Source: Vibrio pectenicida | GTDB taxonomy: Bacteria > Pseudomonadota > Gammaproteobacteria > Enterobacterales > Vibrionaceae | Direction: 5' to 3' | DNA length: 64,000 nt | Assembly: GCA_024347015.1 (NCBI GenBank) | Contig: AP024889.1 | Location: 434,001-498,000, forward strand | Shown here: positions 20,494 through 30,100 of the stretch, piece by piece | Layout of the letters: each line of letters opens with the position of its first letter | Numbering within the stretch: the first letter of the stretch is position 1 | Translations under genes and position numbers: made by a program | Notes under the pieces: model-generated | The model's database searches: none | What the model was told of the DNA's origin: nothing | What the model saw: the letters and a program-made list of their open reading frames with translations, nothing else

Positions 20494-21048
20494 TCAACAG
20501 CGATCGCAATTTCCAGACTTGGGCTTGTATTCCATGATGTTTCCCCGCGTATCTATGGAAAAATCGCAGCAGCTATTAAACAAATTGTAGAGTTTCTTAC
20601 GGCTTTTCTTAACCCTAGATTTTAGGGTTGAGTAATTGATGCCATTGTTCTCCGCGTAATCTTTTTGCGAAACTTCTTCGATTTCAACGGCGATCAACAA
20701 TTTTGCGTCTTCCTCAGGTAGTTGCTTAATAAATGGCAAAAGGCATTGAGAAAGGGCTTTGACAACTTGCTCTTCATTCTGCTCGTCGTGCCACAAATCA
20801 TCCGTTGTTAAATTATTCTGTTTATTGTTTTTACGGTAGAAATCGATAATTGTGTTGTTCGCGATCTGGAATAGCCATGGTTTGATCTTGCTACCATCTG
20901 TAACAGTTTGAAAGCCATTATAAGTTTTAATCAAAATCTCTTGAAGTAGATCTTCAGCATCCTCAGGGTTGGCAATTCTGCTGTGTAAAAAAGCCTTCAA
21001 GCTGGATTGATATGCTGGCCAGATAGATTCAAATTTCATGTGATTCAT
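20494..21048 (-). CDS. sigZ: ECF sigma factor, SigZ type
   Basis: Group 4 RNA polymerase sigma factor of 184 residues. Region 2 (8-75) has FLHSRIANPEDAEDLLQEILIKTY and KPWLFQIANNTIIDFYRK. Region 4 (110-160) has a helix-turn-helix, KDYAENNGINYSTLKSRVKKSRKKL. The tail CCDFSIDTRGNI ending in CDRC, with two cysteine pairs, is the hallmark of the SigZ subgroup. AAGGGG precedes the ATG at 21048; a second ATG at 21039 is possible. No anti-sigma gene is adjacent. A GNAT gene lies 28 bases upstream on the same strand, so both may be on one transcript. Its regulon and signal are unknown; the cysteine tail makes redox or metal sensing conceivable. Confidence 0.85.
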   Translation of the reverse strand: MNHMKFESIWPAYQSSLKAFLHSRIANPEDAEDLLQEILIKTYNGFQTVTDGSKIKPWLFQIANNTIIDFYRKNNKQNNLTTDDLWHDEQNEEQVVKALSQCLLPFIKQLPEEDAKLLIAVEIEEVSQKDYAENNGINYSTLKSRVKKSRKKLYNLFNSCCDFSIDTRGNIMEYKPKSGNCDRC

Positions 21049-21076
21049 TTACCCCTTATAAAATGGCTTAACTAAA

Positions 21077-21658
21077 CTACCAAGCTAACTTATGTGCCAA
21101 ACTCATTTTTACCGCTGGCCATTCACTATCAATGATAGAGAAGACAACCGTATCCCTATAAGCACCATTTTCCTTTTGATGATTGCGGAGTACACCATCT
21201 TGCTTTGCGCCTAAACGCCTAATAGCTGCTCGCGATTGATGATTATGCCAATGGGTACGAAACTCAACAGCAATCGCATCAAGAGTTTCAAATGCATGAC
21301 TTAAGAGTAGCTGTTTGCATTCTGTATTTGAAGACGAACGTTGATAGCTTTTAGCATACCATGTGTAGCCGATTTCTATCCTTTTATTCAATACATCCGC
21401 ATGACAAAAACGAGTAGAGCCGATGATTTTATCATTTGCTTTGTTGACAATAGTAAAAGGCAACGAAGTTCCTTTTTGTTGTTCAGATAGTGCGTGAGAG
21501 ATATAGGCATCGATTGTTTCCGTGCTTGGTACTTGTGTGAACCACAAATCCCACAATTTACCATCTGACGCAGCTTCAATCAGAGCTGTTGCATGCTCTG
21601 TACGAAGTGGCATAAGTTTTATTGATTTGGACTCCAGTTCTATTTCGTTCAACCACAT
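21077..21658 (-). CDS. GNAT-family N-acetyltransferase (RimJ/RimL-like)
   Basis: Acetyl-CoA-dependent N-acetyltransferase of 193 residues. The fold is shown by the N-terminal LMPLRTEHATALIEAA, the central IVNKANDKIIGSTRFCHADVLNKRIEIGYTW, and the acetyl-CoA loop region AKSYQRSSSNTECKQLLLSHAFE. The later HNHQSRAAIRRLGAKQDGVLRNH fits too. It resembles the RimJ/RimL group that acetylates protein N-termini or small amines; the substrate is unknown. It sits 28 bases upstream of the sigZ-type gene on the same strand. Confidence 0.85.
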   Translation of the reverse strand: MWLNEIELESKSIKLMPLRTEHATALIEAASDGKLWDLWFTQVPSTETIDAYISHALSEQQKGTSLPFTIVNKANDKIIGSTRFCHADVLNKRIEIGYTWYAKSYQRSSSNTECKQLLLSHAFETLDAIAVEFRTHWHNHQSRAAIRRLGAKQDGVLRNHQKENGAYRDTVVFSIIDSEWPAVKMSLAHKLAW

Positions 21659-21764
21659 ATATACTTCCCTTTATTATTTTGGGTCTTATCATACAACATA
21701 GAGGAGCATTTCCATCTTCAATATGCTGCTATTGTGAGCTTTCTAAATTTGGTTGCTCTCAAGA

Positions 21765-22085
21765 TCAACTGAATTGCGAGCGACTGCCTGATTTCACATG
21801 CTTTTTGAATTTTTTGATAGAGTCTTTTCTTATTTTATCTAGGTCATCTCTGCGAACCACTACAATTATTCCACTTTTGGGTCGAGTGGAACAAGCATAA
21901 GTTGCTTTGCCGTTTACCAAGACTAGGCAAGCTTTGCAGCAACCCTCCTTGCGTTGATTTTTCAGGCATGGTGCAGGGATGTTGATTTTTAGTTTTCGCG
22001 CTATATCCACCAAATTATTATCATCTGGTGTTATTAGTATTTTTTTATTGTCAATTTCTATATGTAATAGTTTTAAGTTAAACAT
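21765..22085 (-). CDS. Small stand-alone [2Fe-2S] ferredoxin-domain protein
   Basis: A 106-residue protein built of one plant-type [2Fe-2S] domain. The cluster ligands are readable in PAPCLKNQRKEGCCKACLVL and the later YACSTRP: Cys40, then a CC-x2-C group (49, 50, 53), then Cys64. This spacing resembles the N-terminal domains of NuoG-like and dehydrogenase electron-transfer subunits and the small HcnA/SoxX-type subunits. The tail is very basic (KKFKKHVKSGSRSQ). No oxidoreductase partner is adjacent, so its electron acceptor is unknown. Confidence 0.75.
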   Translation of the reverse strand: MFNLKLLHIEIDNKKILITPDDNNLVDIARKLKINIPAPCLKNQRKEGCCKACLVLVNGKATYACSTRPKSGIIVVVRRDDLDKIRKDSIKKFKKHVKSGSRSQFS

Positions 22086-22155
22086 GCTTTACTCATTGAA
22101 CAACTTTGAAACAAGGAAAATGCTCAGGTACTTCTTTAGGCTAATATGCAGTTAC

Positions 22156-22195
22156 TCAGGGCCTGCTCTTGAATAGAATACAGAGCAGGCCCTGA
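22156..22195. repeat. 14-bp perfect inverted repeat (hairpin)
   Basis: TCAGGGCCTGCTCT and AGAGCAGGCCCTGA are exact complements around a 12-base loop. It lies between the [2Fe-2S] gene and the GST-like gene, both on the minus strand. No T tract follows on either strand, so it is not a standard terminator. It could be a REP-like element or an mRNA-stabilising hairpin downstream of the GST-like gene. Confidence 0.6.
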
Positions 22196-22248
22196 ATAGC
22201 TGTACATCATTTAGATAATGCAATTATTTCCAACTATAGCGTTTTGTG

Positions 22249-22959
22249 TTAATCACAACATGAGCTGGATGATGTTGAGCAATTACTGGTTGCGCACTCT
22301 GATTCCTTACCATTCATTAAACTTGCAAGGTATGTGTTTTTTAAGTAAAAACCGCTGAAGGTAGAGACAAAATCTTGTGGTACAGTTTTGTCGGTAAGGC
22401 CTGATTCTATGAGAGCAGCTTGCCACTTTTGAACTTTTGGAAACTGATTTAACATGTCAAAGCCAGATTGCTCTTTGATTACTGCCGCACGGTGTAGCAA
22501 TGGAAGCCATGCAATATCGACATTAGAGATGTAATCCCCTTTGAAAAATAACGAATCACCGAGCTTATTTTCTGCTTTTATGAATGCCTTGGATAGGTTT
22601 GCGAAACGCGCTTCAAATGTCTCTTTATCCTTACTTCCCATTGTTCCACATTGTGGCATGTAATGTTTACTTGCTTGATATGACCATGCACGGTCTAACG
22701 CTTTTTGCTCTGGTGAAACCTCTTCTATCGGCGCATATTTATCATCTAGATATTCGACAATGGCATCTGACTCAAACAACACGGTGTCATTTTCGGTAAC
22801 CAATACGGGTACCTGACCATTCGGAGATATATCTAAAAACCATTGCAGTTTGTTACTCAACTCTATGTATTCGATTTCAAATGGTACATTCTTTGTTACA
22901 AGCGCACCCATTACACGTTGCACAAATGGGCAGTTTTTAAAGCTAATCAGCTTAATCAT
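22249..22959 (-). CDS. Glutathione S-transferase-family protein with Cys-rich tail
   Basis: Cytosolic GST-fold protein of 236 residues. The ATG at 22959 gives MIKLISFKNCPFVQRVMGAL; upstream in-frame codons to 23013 are less likely. The thioredoxin-like N-domain has the CPFVQR motif with Cys10 where many omega/beta GSTs have their catalytic cysteine. NGQVPVLVTENDTVLFESDAIVEYL is the glutathione site. The helical C-domain includes ISNVDIAWLPLLHRA. It ends in an unusual tail, ECATSNCSTSSSSCCD, with four cysteines in the last 15 residues. The substrate is unknown; the tail suggests metal or thiol chemistry, which is inference. Confidence 0.85.
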   Translation of the reverse strand: MIKLISFKNCPFVQRVMGALVTKNVPFEIEYIELSNKLQWFLDISPNGQVPVLVTENDTVLFESDAIVEYLDDKYAPIEEVSPEQKALDRAWSYQASKHYMPQCGTMGSKDKETFEARFANLSKAFIKAENKLGDSLFFKGDYISNVDIAWLPLLHRAAVIKEQSGFDMLNQFPKVQKWQAALIESGLTDKTVPQDFVSTFSGFYLKNTYLASLMNGKESECATSNCSTSSSSCCD

Positions 22960-23446
22960 TATGTTGCTCCAAATCGGTTCATTGTTTCTACTTACACCTA
23001 TTAAGACGAGCAACGTTTAAAAAAGACGATAGATTATTACTTTTTTTAAAAAAATTGATATTACTAACAGTACTGGTGCATAGACTGTCGCTATAACTGC
23101 ATGGAACACATTAATGGCTCAAAATCTCCATGTACACTTTTGTACATTTCCTTTCACAGACGGCACCGTATCAAGCGGTGCCACTCAGTCTTTTGTAATA
23201 TCAAAAGTTATCCGTGAATAGCTAATTTAGCAAAGTCACTGACTCAGAATTGTCCAAAATCAATCTATAAGTACGTCGAAAACAGTTGTTCCTCCCTACA
23301 CAAACTTGTATGCAATTAAACTTTATAGTCAACCAACAGGAATACATTAAGGTATTATCGTATAGGGGTGTATCAGTTAGGTCGGCTGATATGTTGTGTT
23401 GTCTGAACCTGATGTTAAATCGGTATTATCGCTTGAAGGAATCTCT
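22960..23446. other. Divergent intergenic region with a short hairpin
   Basis: This 487-base region separates the GST-like gene (minus) from a plus-strand membrane protein gene. GGCACCG and CGGTGCC (23162-23168 and 23176-23182) form a 7-bp hairpin. A directly repeated TGTACA lies at about 23130-23146. No ORF or RNA gene could be supported. Confidence 0.35.
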
Positions 23447-24061
23447 ATGAAATTGAAACTGGTTTTCATCTTTGCTCTTGTAAGTTGCTTTGCGGCCGCG
23501 CAGCCGGTTGACGATGATAAAGCCGATGCGTTTATCAATGTCAATATGACGTTAGAGCTGGACGGGATTGAGAAAGCGCTGGATAAGACCAATCAGTCTC
23601 TTGAAAATATTGGTGATGCGCTTGATAAGATAGCTCACAGTGAGAATTTGACGCCAGAGCAGCAAGGCGTTCTTAAACAAACGGTGGAGAGTCTTAACCA
23701 GCTTGTTGATGTATCTAAGCAATCAGTAGAATCACTTCCTAGTGCATTTCAACAATCAAAACAAGCGATTGCTGCGCAAAGTCGCCTGTTTTTAGATGAT
23801 TTACAGTTTAAAGTGTTACTGACTATCAGCGTTATTGGGCTGGTAGTAATACTCATCATTGCCGCTATTGGCTGGTGTATTTTACGGCCAATGCAATCCT
23901 CTTTGGTTAAGGCGAGCCAGAATATGGCGTCGATGGCTGGGGCGATTAAAACGACCGCGAGTGCGCTCGATTCTATCTCTTTGCAGCAGAATGATATTGC
24001 AGAGCGGCTTGAAAAGTACCAAAAAGAAAGCCTTGCGAGTTATGAGCAAGGGAAAACTTAG
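23447..24061 (+). CDS. Coiled-coil membrane protein, function unknown
   Basis: A 204-residue protein from the ATG at 23447, preceded by AAGGA; the frame opens further upstream at 23396 without such a signal. It has a signal peptide (MKLKLVFIFALVSCFAAAQ). Next is a predicted coiled coil of about 90 residues (LDGIEKALDKTNQSLENIGDALDKI and on), one membrane helix (VLLTISVIGLVVILIIAAIGWCIL), and a second cytoplasmic helical segment of about 50 residues. The topology is periplasmic coil, helix, cytoplasmic coil, like a signalling or scaffold protein with no output domain. I do not recognise the family. Confidence 0.75.
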   Translation: MKLKLVFIFALVSCFAAAQPVDDDKADAFINVNMTLELDGIEKALDKTNQSLENIGDALDKIAHSENLTPEQQGVLKQTVESLNQLVDVSKQSVESLPSAFQQSKQAIAAQSRLFLDDLQFKVLLTISVIGLVVILIIAAIGWCILRPMQSSLVKASQNMASMAGAIKTTASALDSISLQQNDIAERLEKYQKESLASYEQGKT

Positions 24062-24141
24062 GCGAGTTTTGTCATTTTTATAACTTATTATTGGTTGCTC
24101 TTGTTATTCTTTAGTTGTCTGATTGGTGTGTGAGGTAAACA

Positions 24142-24930
24142 ATGGTATATCGTTATATCTGTTGGGGAGACAGCGCTGCTGGTTGTCTTAAACAACTCAA
24201 CAAGATGACTGCACAACATCATGAAATTTATCCATTTTTTGATGACTTACGTTTTGGTCCGATGGAAGGTATTAAAGATGGAGAACAGCAACGCCTTAAT
24301 TGGTGGAAAAAAGTTTGGAAAGCTCAGTGGTGGTATGAGCAAGGGGATGATGATGCGATTGCTGAGTCAGGCTTAACTTACCAGAGCGCTATCCTTGAGG
24401 TTTTAAAACAGCAAACACCTATTGTGGTTTGGGTAGGCAATACCGCTCAAGACAGGCTGATGTTAGCTATGTTGGCCTATTACGCTGACCCAAACACACC
24501 TTTATTTGTGCTTGATATAACGAATAAAGTGAACAGTGAATATTTAGGCCAGTATGCGGTGGCTATGTGTGATCCACAAGAGCTTATTTCGCTTAAGCCT
24601 AAAGAGCTTAGTCAGGCTGAGCGAAGTGAATTAACTTCTCAATGGCGCTATTGGCGCATGCAAGATACGGGAGTTAGAGATCTCAATAGGGAGGGGCAGC
24701 TTGTCCAATATCCGGAAGCATATTGGGATCATCATTTATTAGCTAAAGTCGAGCAGCTTGGCAAAGAGCCTACCGCTCGAGTTGTCGGTGAAGTAATGGG
24801 GGAGCATCAAGGTTTTATGCCAGACAACTTCCTTTGCTGGCGCTTAGATACGCTGCGCAGTCAAGGCAAGGTTCGTTTCTTTGAGAATCGAGGGGCAGAA
24901 CCTCAACCACCCCTAGTATCAATGAACTAA
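24142..24930 (+). CDS. DUF1835/DUF3658-domain protein
   Basis: A 262-residue soluble protein. The N-terminal half (YICWGDSAAGCLKQ, FDDLRFGPM and VVWVGNTAQDRLML) matches the DUF1835 pattern. The C-terminal part (ARVVGEVMGEHQGFMPDNFLCWRLDTLRSQGKVRF) resembles DUF3658. It is Trp-rich (QRLNWWKKVWKAQWWYEQ). The biochemical role of these domains is unknown. It lies 80 bases after the coiled-coil membrane gene on the same strand and may share its transcript. Confidence 0.75.
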   Translation: MVYRYICWGDSAAGCLKQLNKMTAQHHEIYPFFDDLRFGPMEGIKDGEQQRLNWWKKVWKAQWWYEQGDDDAIAESGLTYQSAILEVLKQQTPIVVWVGNTAQDRLMLAMLAYYADPNTPLFVLDITNKVNSEYLGQYAVAMCDPQELISLKPKELSQAERSELTSQWRYWRMQDTGVRDLNREGQLVQYPEAYWDHHLLAKVEQLGKEPTARVVGEVMGEHQGFMPDNFLCWRLDTLRSQGKVRFFENRGAEPQPPLVSMN

Positions 24931-25014
24931 ACTGTTCTCCTACAAGGCTGTTAGATACTTTATACAGCGCAGAGATGTGATCTCTAAGCTGCTTGTTTGA
25001 ATCTAGATTAGTGC

Positions 25015-25434
25015 TTAGCTTGATAAATTACGCAGCTTAGGTTCATCACTTAAATACTCAACGAACTCTACCTCAAAGCCTGCCGGATCAAGAAAGTAAA
25101 CATTTTTTCGGTAAGGCTCTTCTGCCCCCTGTTTTTCTATTGAGTAACCAGCACGAAGTAGGCGGTTAATCACAGCATCAATGTTATTTGTCACGTAAGC
25201 AAAATGCGCTAAGCCTACTTGGTGACCTGCTAAGTGACGGTTGTCATCTTCTCCATTATCGCTGAAGGCAAGATATTGGTAATTATCGCCAAAATGTAGC
25301 CAATTTCTTGGTTTTCCGCTCCATGTTGCTTGCCCTTCATCACGAATAGACCAATGGGGAAATGCAGCTTGGTAAAATTTTAACATTTCAGGAATATCCC
25401 TAACTACTAAATTAATATGTTCTAGCTGGATCAT
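25015..25434 (-). CDS. VOC-family (glyoxalase-like) protein
   Basis: A 139-residue metal-dependent vicinal-oxygen-chelate fold protein. It begins MIQLEHINLVVRDIPEMLKFYQAAF, the usual first beta-alpha unit with a metal-binding His. It contains VGLAHFAYVTNNIDAVINRLL and ends YRKNVYFLDPAGFEVEFVEYL, with the C-terminal metal-ligand Glu. GGAAAGGAG precedes the start. The substrate cannot be inferred; members include glyoxalases, dioxygenases and antibiotic-binding proteins. Confidence 0.88.
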   Translation of the reverse strand: MIQLEHINLVVRDIPEMLKFYQAAFPHWSIRDEGQATWSGKPRNWLHFGDNYQYLAFSDNGEDDNRHLAGHQVGLAHFAYVTNNIDAVINRLLRAGYSIEKQGAEEPYRKNVYFLDPAGFEVEFVEYLSDEPKLRNLSS

Positions 25435-25664
25435 TGTTTTCTCCTTTCCTTTTTCCTGCCAACACAGAGAGGTTAAAACCTAAAGTTAGGTTTAGGTAAA
25501 GAACTAATTTATTTCTTATCGATAAGAATCAATGAAAACCCAAGTTCGAACTTGTTTTGACTCCTTTAAGAGTGATGCGATCACAAGCGAAGCTGTTTTG
25601 ATTTGATAGTTGGCTTTAACTGCATATTATGTTGCCAATAATATGAATCTGTTTGAGTATCATT

Positions 25665-27089
25665 ATGATTGTATCTTTATGTAAAAAACTTATTTTTGTG
25701 AGTGTGTGTGGTTTGTTTTTTTCCCAAAGCATCAGTGCCGAAGAGAAAAAAGCCATTGTTGTAGGCGCGGGCTTATCAGGATTAACCGCGGCTTATGAGC
25801 TTGAAAGCAAAGGCTATCAAGTCACGGTTTTGGAAGCGAAAGGCCATGTCGGCGGCCGGATGAATACTATTTCTATGGGCGATCAACATGCTGAGTCTGG
25901 TGGTGAATTGCTTGATGATAAGAGTGTACACACTGAATTATTTCGTTATGCAAAGATGTTTGACGTAAAGATCGTTGATGTTGGCTACAGTGACGAGCTT
26001 GAAAAGGGAGCCTACTACCTAGACAAAAAGTTGACTCACTATAGTGATTTTAAGAAAGAATATTCACCTGAGGTTAAAAATGACCTAGAGCGTTTTAACG
26101 CAGCTTTTGATAATCTGGCCGAAAACGTTCCTGATTCTTCCAATCCTACTCTCGCTCCCAATGCTATACGCCTAGATAAAATTACAGCTCAAGAGTGGAT
26201 TGATAGCTTAGAGCTGTTGCCTTTTGCCAAAACTCTTGCAGAACATGCAATACGAGGTGAATACGATGAGCCGAGAAATGTGTCCTTGCTGTGGCTATCT
26301 CATCAGGCGAAAGTTTATGAAGATGTCGACGATGACAAAGTAGAAATTAAGCGATTTTTGGCTGGCACCCGTGAATTCGCAAACGCTTTTGTTGAGCATA
26401 TTAACGGACCTGTATTACTAAACCATCCGGTGACAAAAGTTAGCCAAAATAAAGCAGGTGTAACGGTTATTGCTACTGATAAAGAATTTATTGCCGATGT
26501 TGTGGTCGTCACGGTTCCACTGCCAGTTTTGAATAAAATTGAATTTGAACCTGAATTAGCCAGTGATAAACGAGCTGCCGCACAAGAGATAAACTATGGT
26601 TCTCATGTCAAAGTGCTAATGAAATACAGTAAACGTTTTTGGCTAGAGCAAGGGCTGGGAGGGGATGTGATCTCTGAGTTACCAATTGGGTGGCTTTGGG
26701 AAGGTTCTGAACGTCAAAAAGGTGAGGGGGGAGTACTAGTAGCATTTACCTCGGGTGACTTTGCTCATCAACAAAAGGGTTGGTCTGATAAAGCGATTAT
26801 CGATAATCGCCTTGAACAGATGGAGGCTATGTACCCGGGTTCAAATAAGTATTTTGAGTATGGCTCCGTTCATGCTTGGCACCAAGATCCTTATATTATG
26901 GGAGGTTTTGCCGCTTATGGGCCAGAGCAGATGACTCGTCATTGGAACACTTTTTTAACTCCTGATGGAAAAGTCTATTTTGCTGGTGAGCACACTGCTA
27001 TTGAGTATGTTGGGTATCTTGAAGGTGCGGTGAGAAGTGGTATTCGTGTTGCCAATCAGATTGCGAACCAATCCTTTAAGGCAAACTAA
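25665..27089 (+). CDS. Exported FAD-dependent amine oxidase
   Basis: Flavin monoamine oxidase-family protein of 474 residues. The ATG at 25665 starts a signal peptide (MIVSLCKKLIFVSVCGLFFSQSISA); a TTG at 25653 is the alternative. The mature protein opens with the dinucleotide-binding VVGAGLSGLTAAYELESKGYQVTVLEA and GHVGGRMNT. It ends with the FAD motif VYFAGEHTAIEYVGYLEGAVRSG. An exported amine oxidase would act on periplasmic amines or amino acids, giving ammonia and hydrogen peroxide. It is flanked by a VOC gene and the convergent TpsA gene, and has no maturation partner nearby. Confidence 0.88.
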   Translation: MIVSLCKKLIFVSVCGLFFSQSISAEEKKAIVVGAGLSGLTAAYELESKGYQVTVLEAKGHVGGRMNTISMGDQHAESGGELLDDKSVHTELFRYAKMFDVKIVDVGYSDELEKGAYYLDKKLTHYSDFKKEYSPEVKNDLERFNAAFDNLAENVPDSSNPTLAPNAIRLDKITAQEWIDSLELLPFAKTLAEHAIRGEYDEPRNVSLLWLSHQAKVYEDVDDDKVEIKRFLAGTREFANAFVEHINGPVLLNHPVTKVSQNKAGVTVIATDKEFIADVVVVTVPLPVLNKIEFEPELASDKRAAAQEINYGSHVKVLMKYSKRFWLEQGLGGDVISELPIGWLWEGSERQKGEGGVLVAFTSGDFAHQQKGWSDKAIIDNRLEQMEAMYPGSNKYFEYGSVHAWHQDPYIMGGFAAYGPEQMTRHWNTFLTPDGKVYFAGEHTAIEYVGYLEGAVRSGIRVANQIANQSFKAN

Positions 27090-27115
27090 ATTGTAAGTTT
27101 AACGATCAATAATAT

Positions 27116-27147
27116 AAAAAAGCGCGCTGTTTCCAGCACGCTTTGAG
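27116..27147. terminator. Bidirectional terminator, amine oxidase and tpsA
   Basis: AAAGCGCGCTG and CAGCACGCTTT form an 11-bp stem with one mismatch. The minus-strand reading is followed by a T run (TTTTTTAT), fitting termination of the tpsA transcript. On the plus strand the tract is weaker (GAGTTTTAA). Confidence 0.7.
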
Positions 27148-27149
27148 TT

Positions 27150-30100
27150 TTAATTTGACGCTTCACCTCTTGTAGGCTGAACGACTTTACCTTCTGAGGT
27201 GCTAGGTTCAACCTTGACTCCGATTAAGGGTGTTTGTCCCTCTTTAATATCACTGAACGCTTGCTTACCAAGTTCTTTAATATCGGTGTTTAGGTTTGTT
27301 CTTACCGATACATTTTTATCGGAAATTGTTTCTGTTATTACAGGCTGGGGTCCAGTATCAACAGTGCCAGTTTGTGACTCAAGTTTAGCGCCTTTAAGTT
27401 GTGTAGCTTGAGCAGATTGAACTGAAATATCCTGCTTAGCCGATATACCAGACTCTTGCTCAACAGCCTGTTTATCAGTCACTTGTACGGAGATATTCCC
27501 TGAAGGACTTGTACCGCTAGTTGGTTTGTTGTCCGTTTTGTAAAGGCCTTGGATACCGTTATCTACTTTATTACCAACGCTTTGAGCAGCTCTATCCCAC
27601 AATGGTGCTTTGTGCGCTTTATTTTCGCGATCTTGATCTATTTGATCTGCGATATTGCTGTACTTATATTTGACATCTTCTTTCTTGCCGTTGTACCACC
27701 ATGCAAATTCAAGGCGTTTGTCATCGGTATATTTAGTTACTTTGTCTTTATACGGTTTAGCGGTGTCATTGCTAAGTATATCGTTAAAGCCATCTTTTAT
27801 ATTGTCATACTGACTTTTCTCTGCTGGTTTGTTGGTGGTTGACTCTATTCCGGCACCAACTTCAACATTGACAGCAAAATCTTTGTCTTGGCGACTTTCG
27901 ACAATAAGTCCGCCTTCTTGAGACTGAATCGAGACATTATCAGCTGTGATATTGGCACCTGATAGGGTGACATTTCCTTTGCTAGAAACCGAAGCTTGTT
28001 GGCTTTCGATGTTTGCATTCTCATTGACCAAGCTGTCTTTGATATCAACTTTTATACCTGCATTTACTCCCGTTAGGCTTTTTGCAACATTCCCTCCCTG
28101 GTTTTGGTCGGTTGTTCGGCTGGTATTTAAGCCAATACTTCCACCATAGTTGTTACGTTGCTCTGAACTTTGTGCAGATTGCAATGAAACCGAGCCATTG
28201 TCCGCATTTAAAGTGGTTGAGTTGGCAGCCACCTTGGTACCTGTTAATGCTATACCTTTTGTTCCTTGTGCATTGACTGATACATTACCGGTACTTTGTA
28301 TCGTGCCGCCTATTTGTCCTGCTTTGTTCTCATCGACATAACTGCCTTCAAGATTAGCACCAGCCTCTCTAGTTCTTGTGTTGGATTCGTTGTTAGTTAC
28401 ATTGCCAGTGGTAGCGTTAATTCCGCCTCGAATATCTAGGCCATTTTGCTTCTCGCTTGATGTCTGGGCATCAAACGTGACATCTCCACCAGCATTAAGG
28501 GCGACATTGCCAACTTTATTGTCTGTACTACCAATTTGAGTACCCTGTAGATAAATATCATTACCTGCTTTGACGTCGACATTATTTGCACCAACGATGG
28601 AACCGGCTTTGCCCGTAGTGCTGCTTTGGTCATTGGTTGCGTAAACACCATCTATTTTACCACCCAATGTTTTTGATTTACCGCCATCGGCCATAGATTG
28701 GTTCAGCTCTATGTTGCCTGAATACTCTCTAGTTGAAGACGATTTGCTGCTCTCTACTTGATTGAAATTAACATTATTACCCGCAGTCACAGAAACATTG
28801 CCAGACTCGCTTGCGACTAAATCCGTTCCCTGTAAGTTCACGTCTTTAGCTGAGTTGAGTTCTACGCCATTTTTGCCTGCAATTGTTGAAGTCACAGCTT
28901 GATTTTCAGTTTTTTCAGTGGACTTATAGTTACCACCGCCGCTACCGCCAAAGTTATTTTTTTCTTTGGTGAAGCCAGCTTTCACTCCAGCATTAGCACC
29001 ATAACCTATCGAGGTTTGTGATGTTTTATTGGTCGCTTGGGTAACATTGATATTCCCAGACTGAGATGTAAGTTGTGCTTTACCATCACCAGCGTCTACT
29101 ACAGTGCCATTTAGGTCCAAATCTTGATTTGATACAATTGAAACTCCGTTGCCAGCTTGGATGTTGCTGACCACAGCGTTATCGGTAGACTGGGTTTCTT
29201 TAGTATTACCACCACTTCCTTTGCCATCGACAGCAATGTCTTTACCGGTAGTTGTATATACTCTCACGTTGACAGAGCCTTGAGTTACATCACTGGTTGT
29301 GACCTCAGAATTCACCGCAGCGGTATTTTTATACTGATCTGCATTAATGTTTACACTCTGTGTTGCTTTATATTGAGTACCTTGATCAGTTGCGTTTTGA
29401 GTCGCACTAACTTTAATGTTTTGGCCGTTTATAGAACTGACTTGTGATTGAGTTGTTGTCTTAGTTGTTGTTCCATTTGATACTGCAACTTCAGCGTCTA
29501 TACCCGCGTTGGGTGTATCTATACTACCAGCAGTAGAAGCAATAGCTTCCGGGATCGCGGTAACGCCACCCTCACGTACTTGATTAACGCCATCTTCTAT
29601 TGGACGTGTTATGCCGCTATAATTGATATTTGCACCGATATCGACACCGACACTTACTGCATCGGTTGTTTCCGTTCTAGTGTTGACGGCCGCTTTATTA
29701 TCAATTTGATTAGCAGTTAGATTTACATCGCCACCAGCGTTATACGCCGAGCCTTCATTGGTCAGGGTGTTATTGGCTTGGATAATAATATTGCCGCCTG
29801 ACTTAATGGTCGAAGTGTTCGCGTTAGAGGTCGTTATCTTAGTTTGCGTATCATCAACGCTACCTTCATAACCACTACCAGCCTTATCTATACCGCCCGT
29901 ATAGTAGAAACCTACACCCACTTTTGTCGTGTGAGTATCATCTTGAGTTTCATCATAACTGCTAACAATATCAACGTTTTCACCATTGATTTCGACGTTA
30001 TTGGTTCCTCCAACAGTAGAACCTGCAACAGTAGCGGTTTTACCTGAAGAAATGTTGACGTTACCACCATTTATGGAAGACGCGGTTTTGGCGTCAGTCG

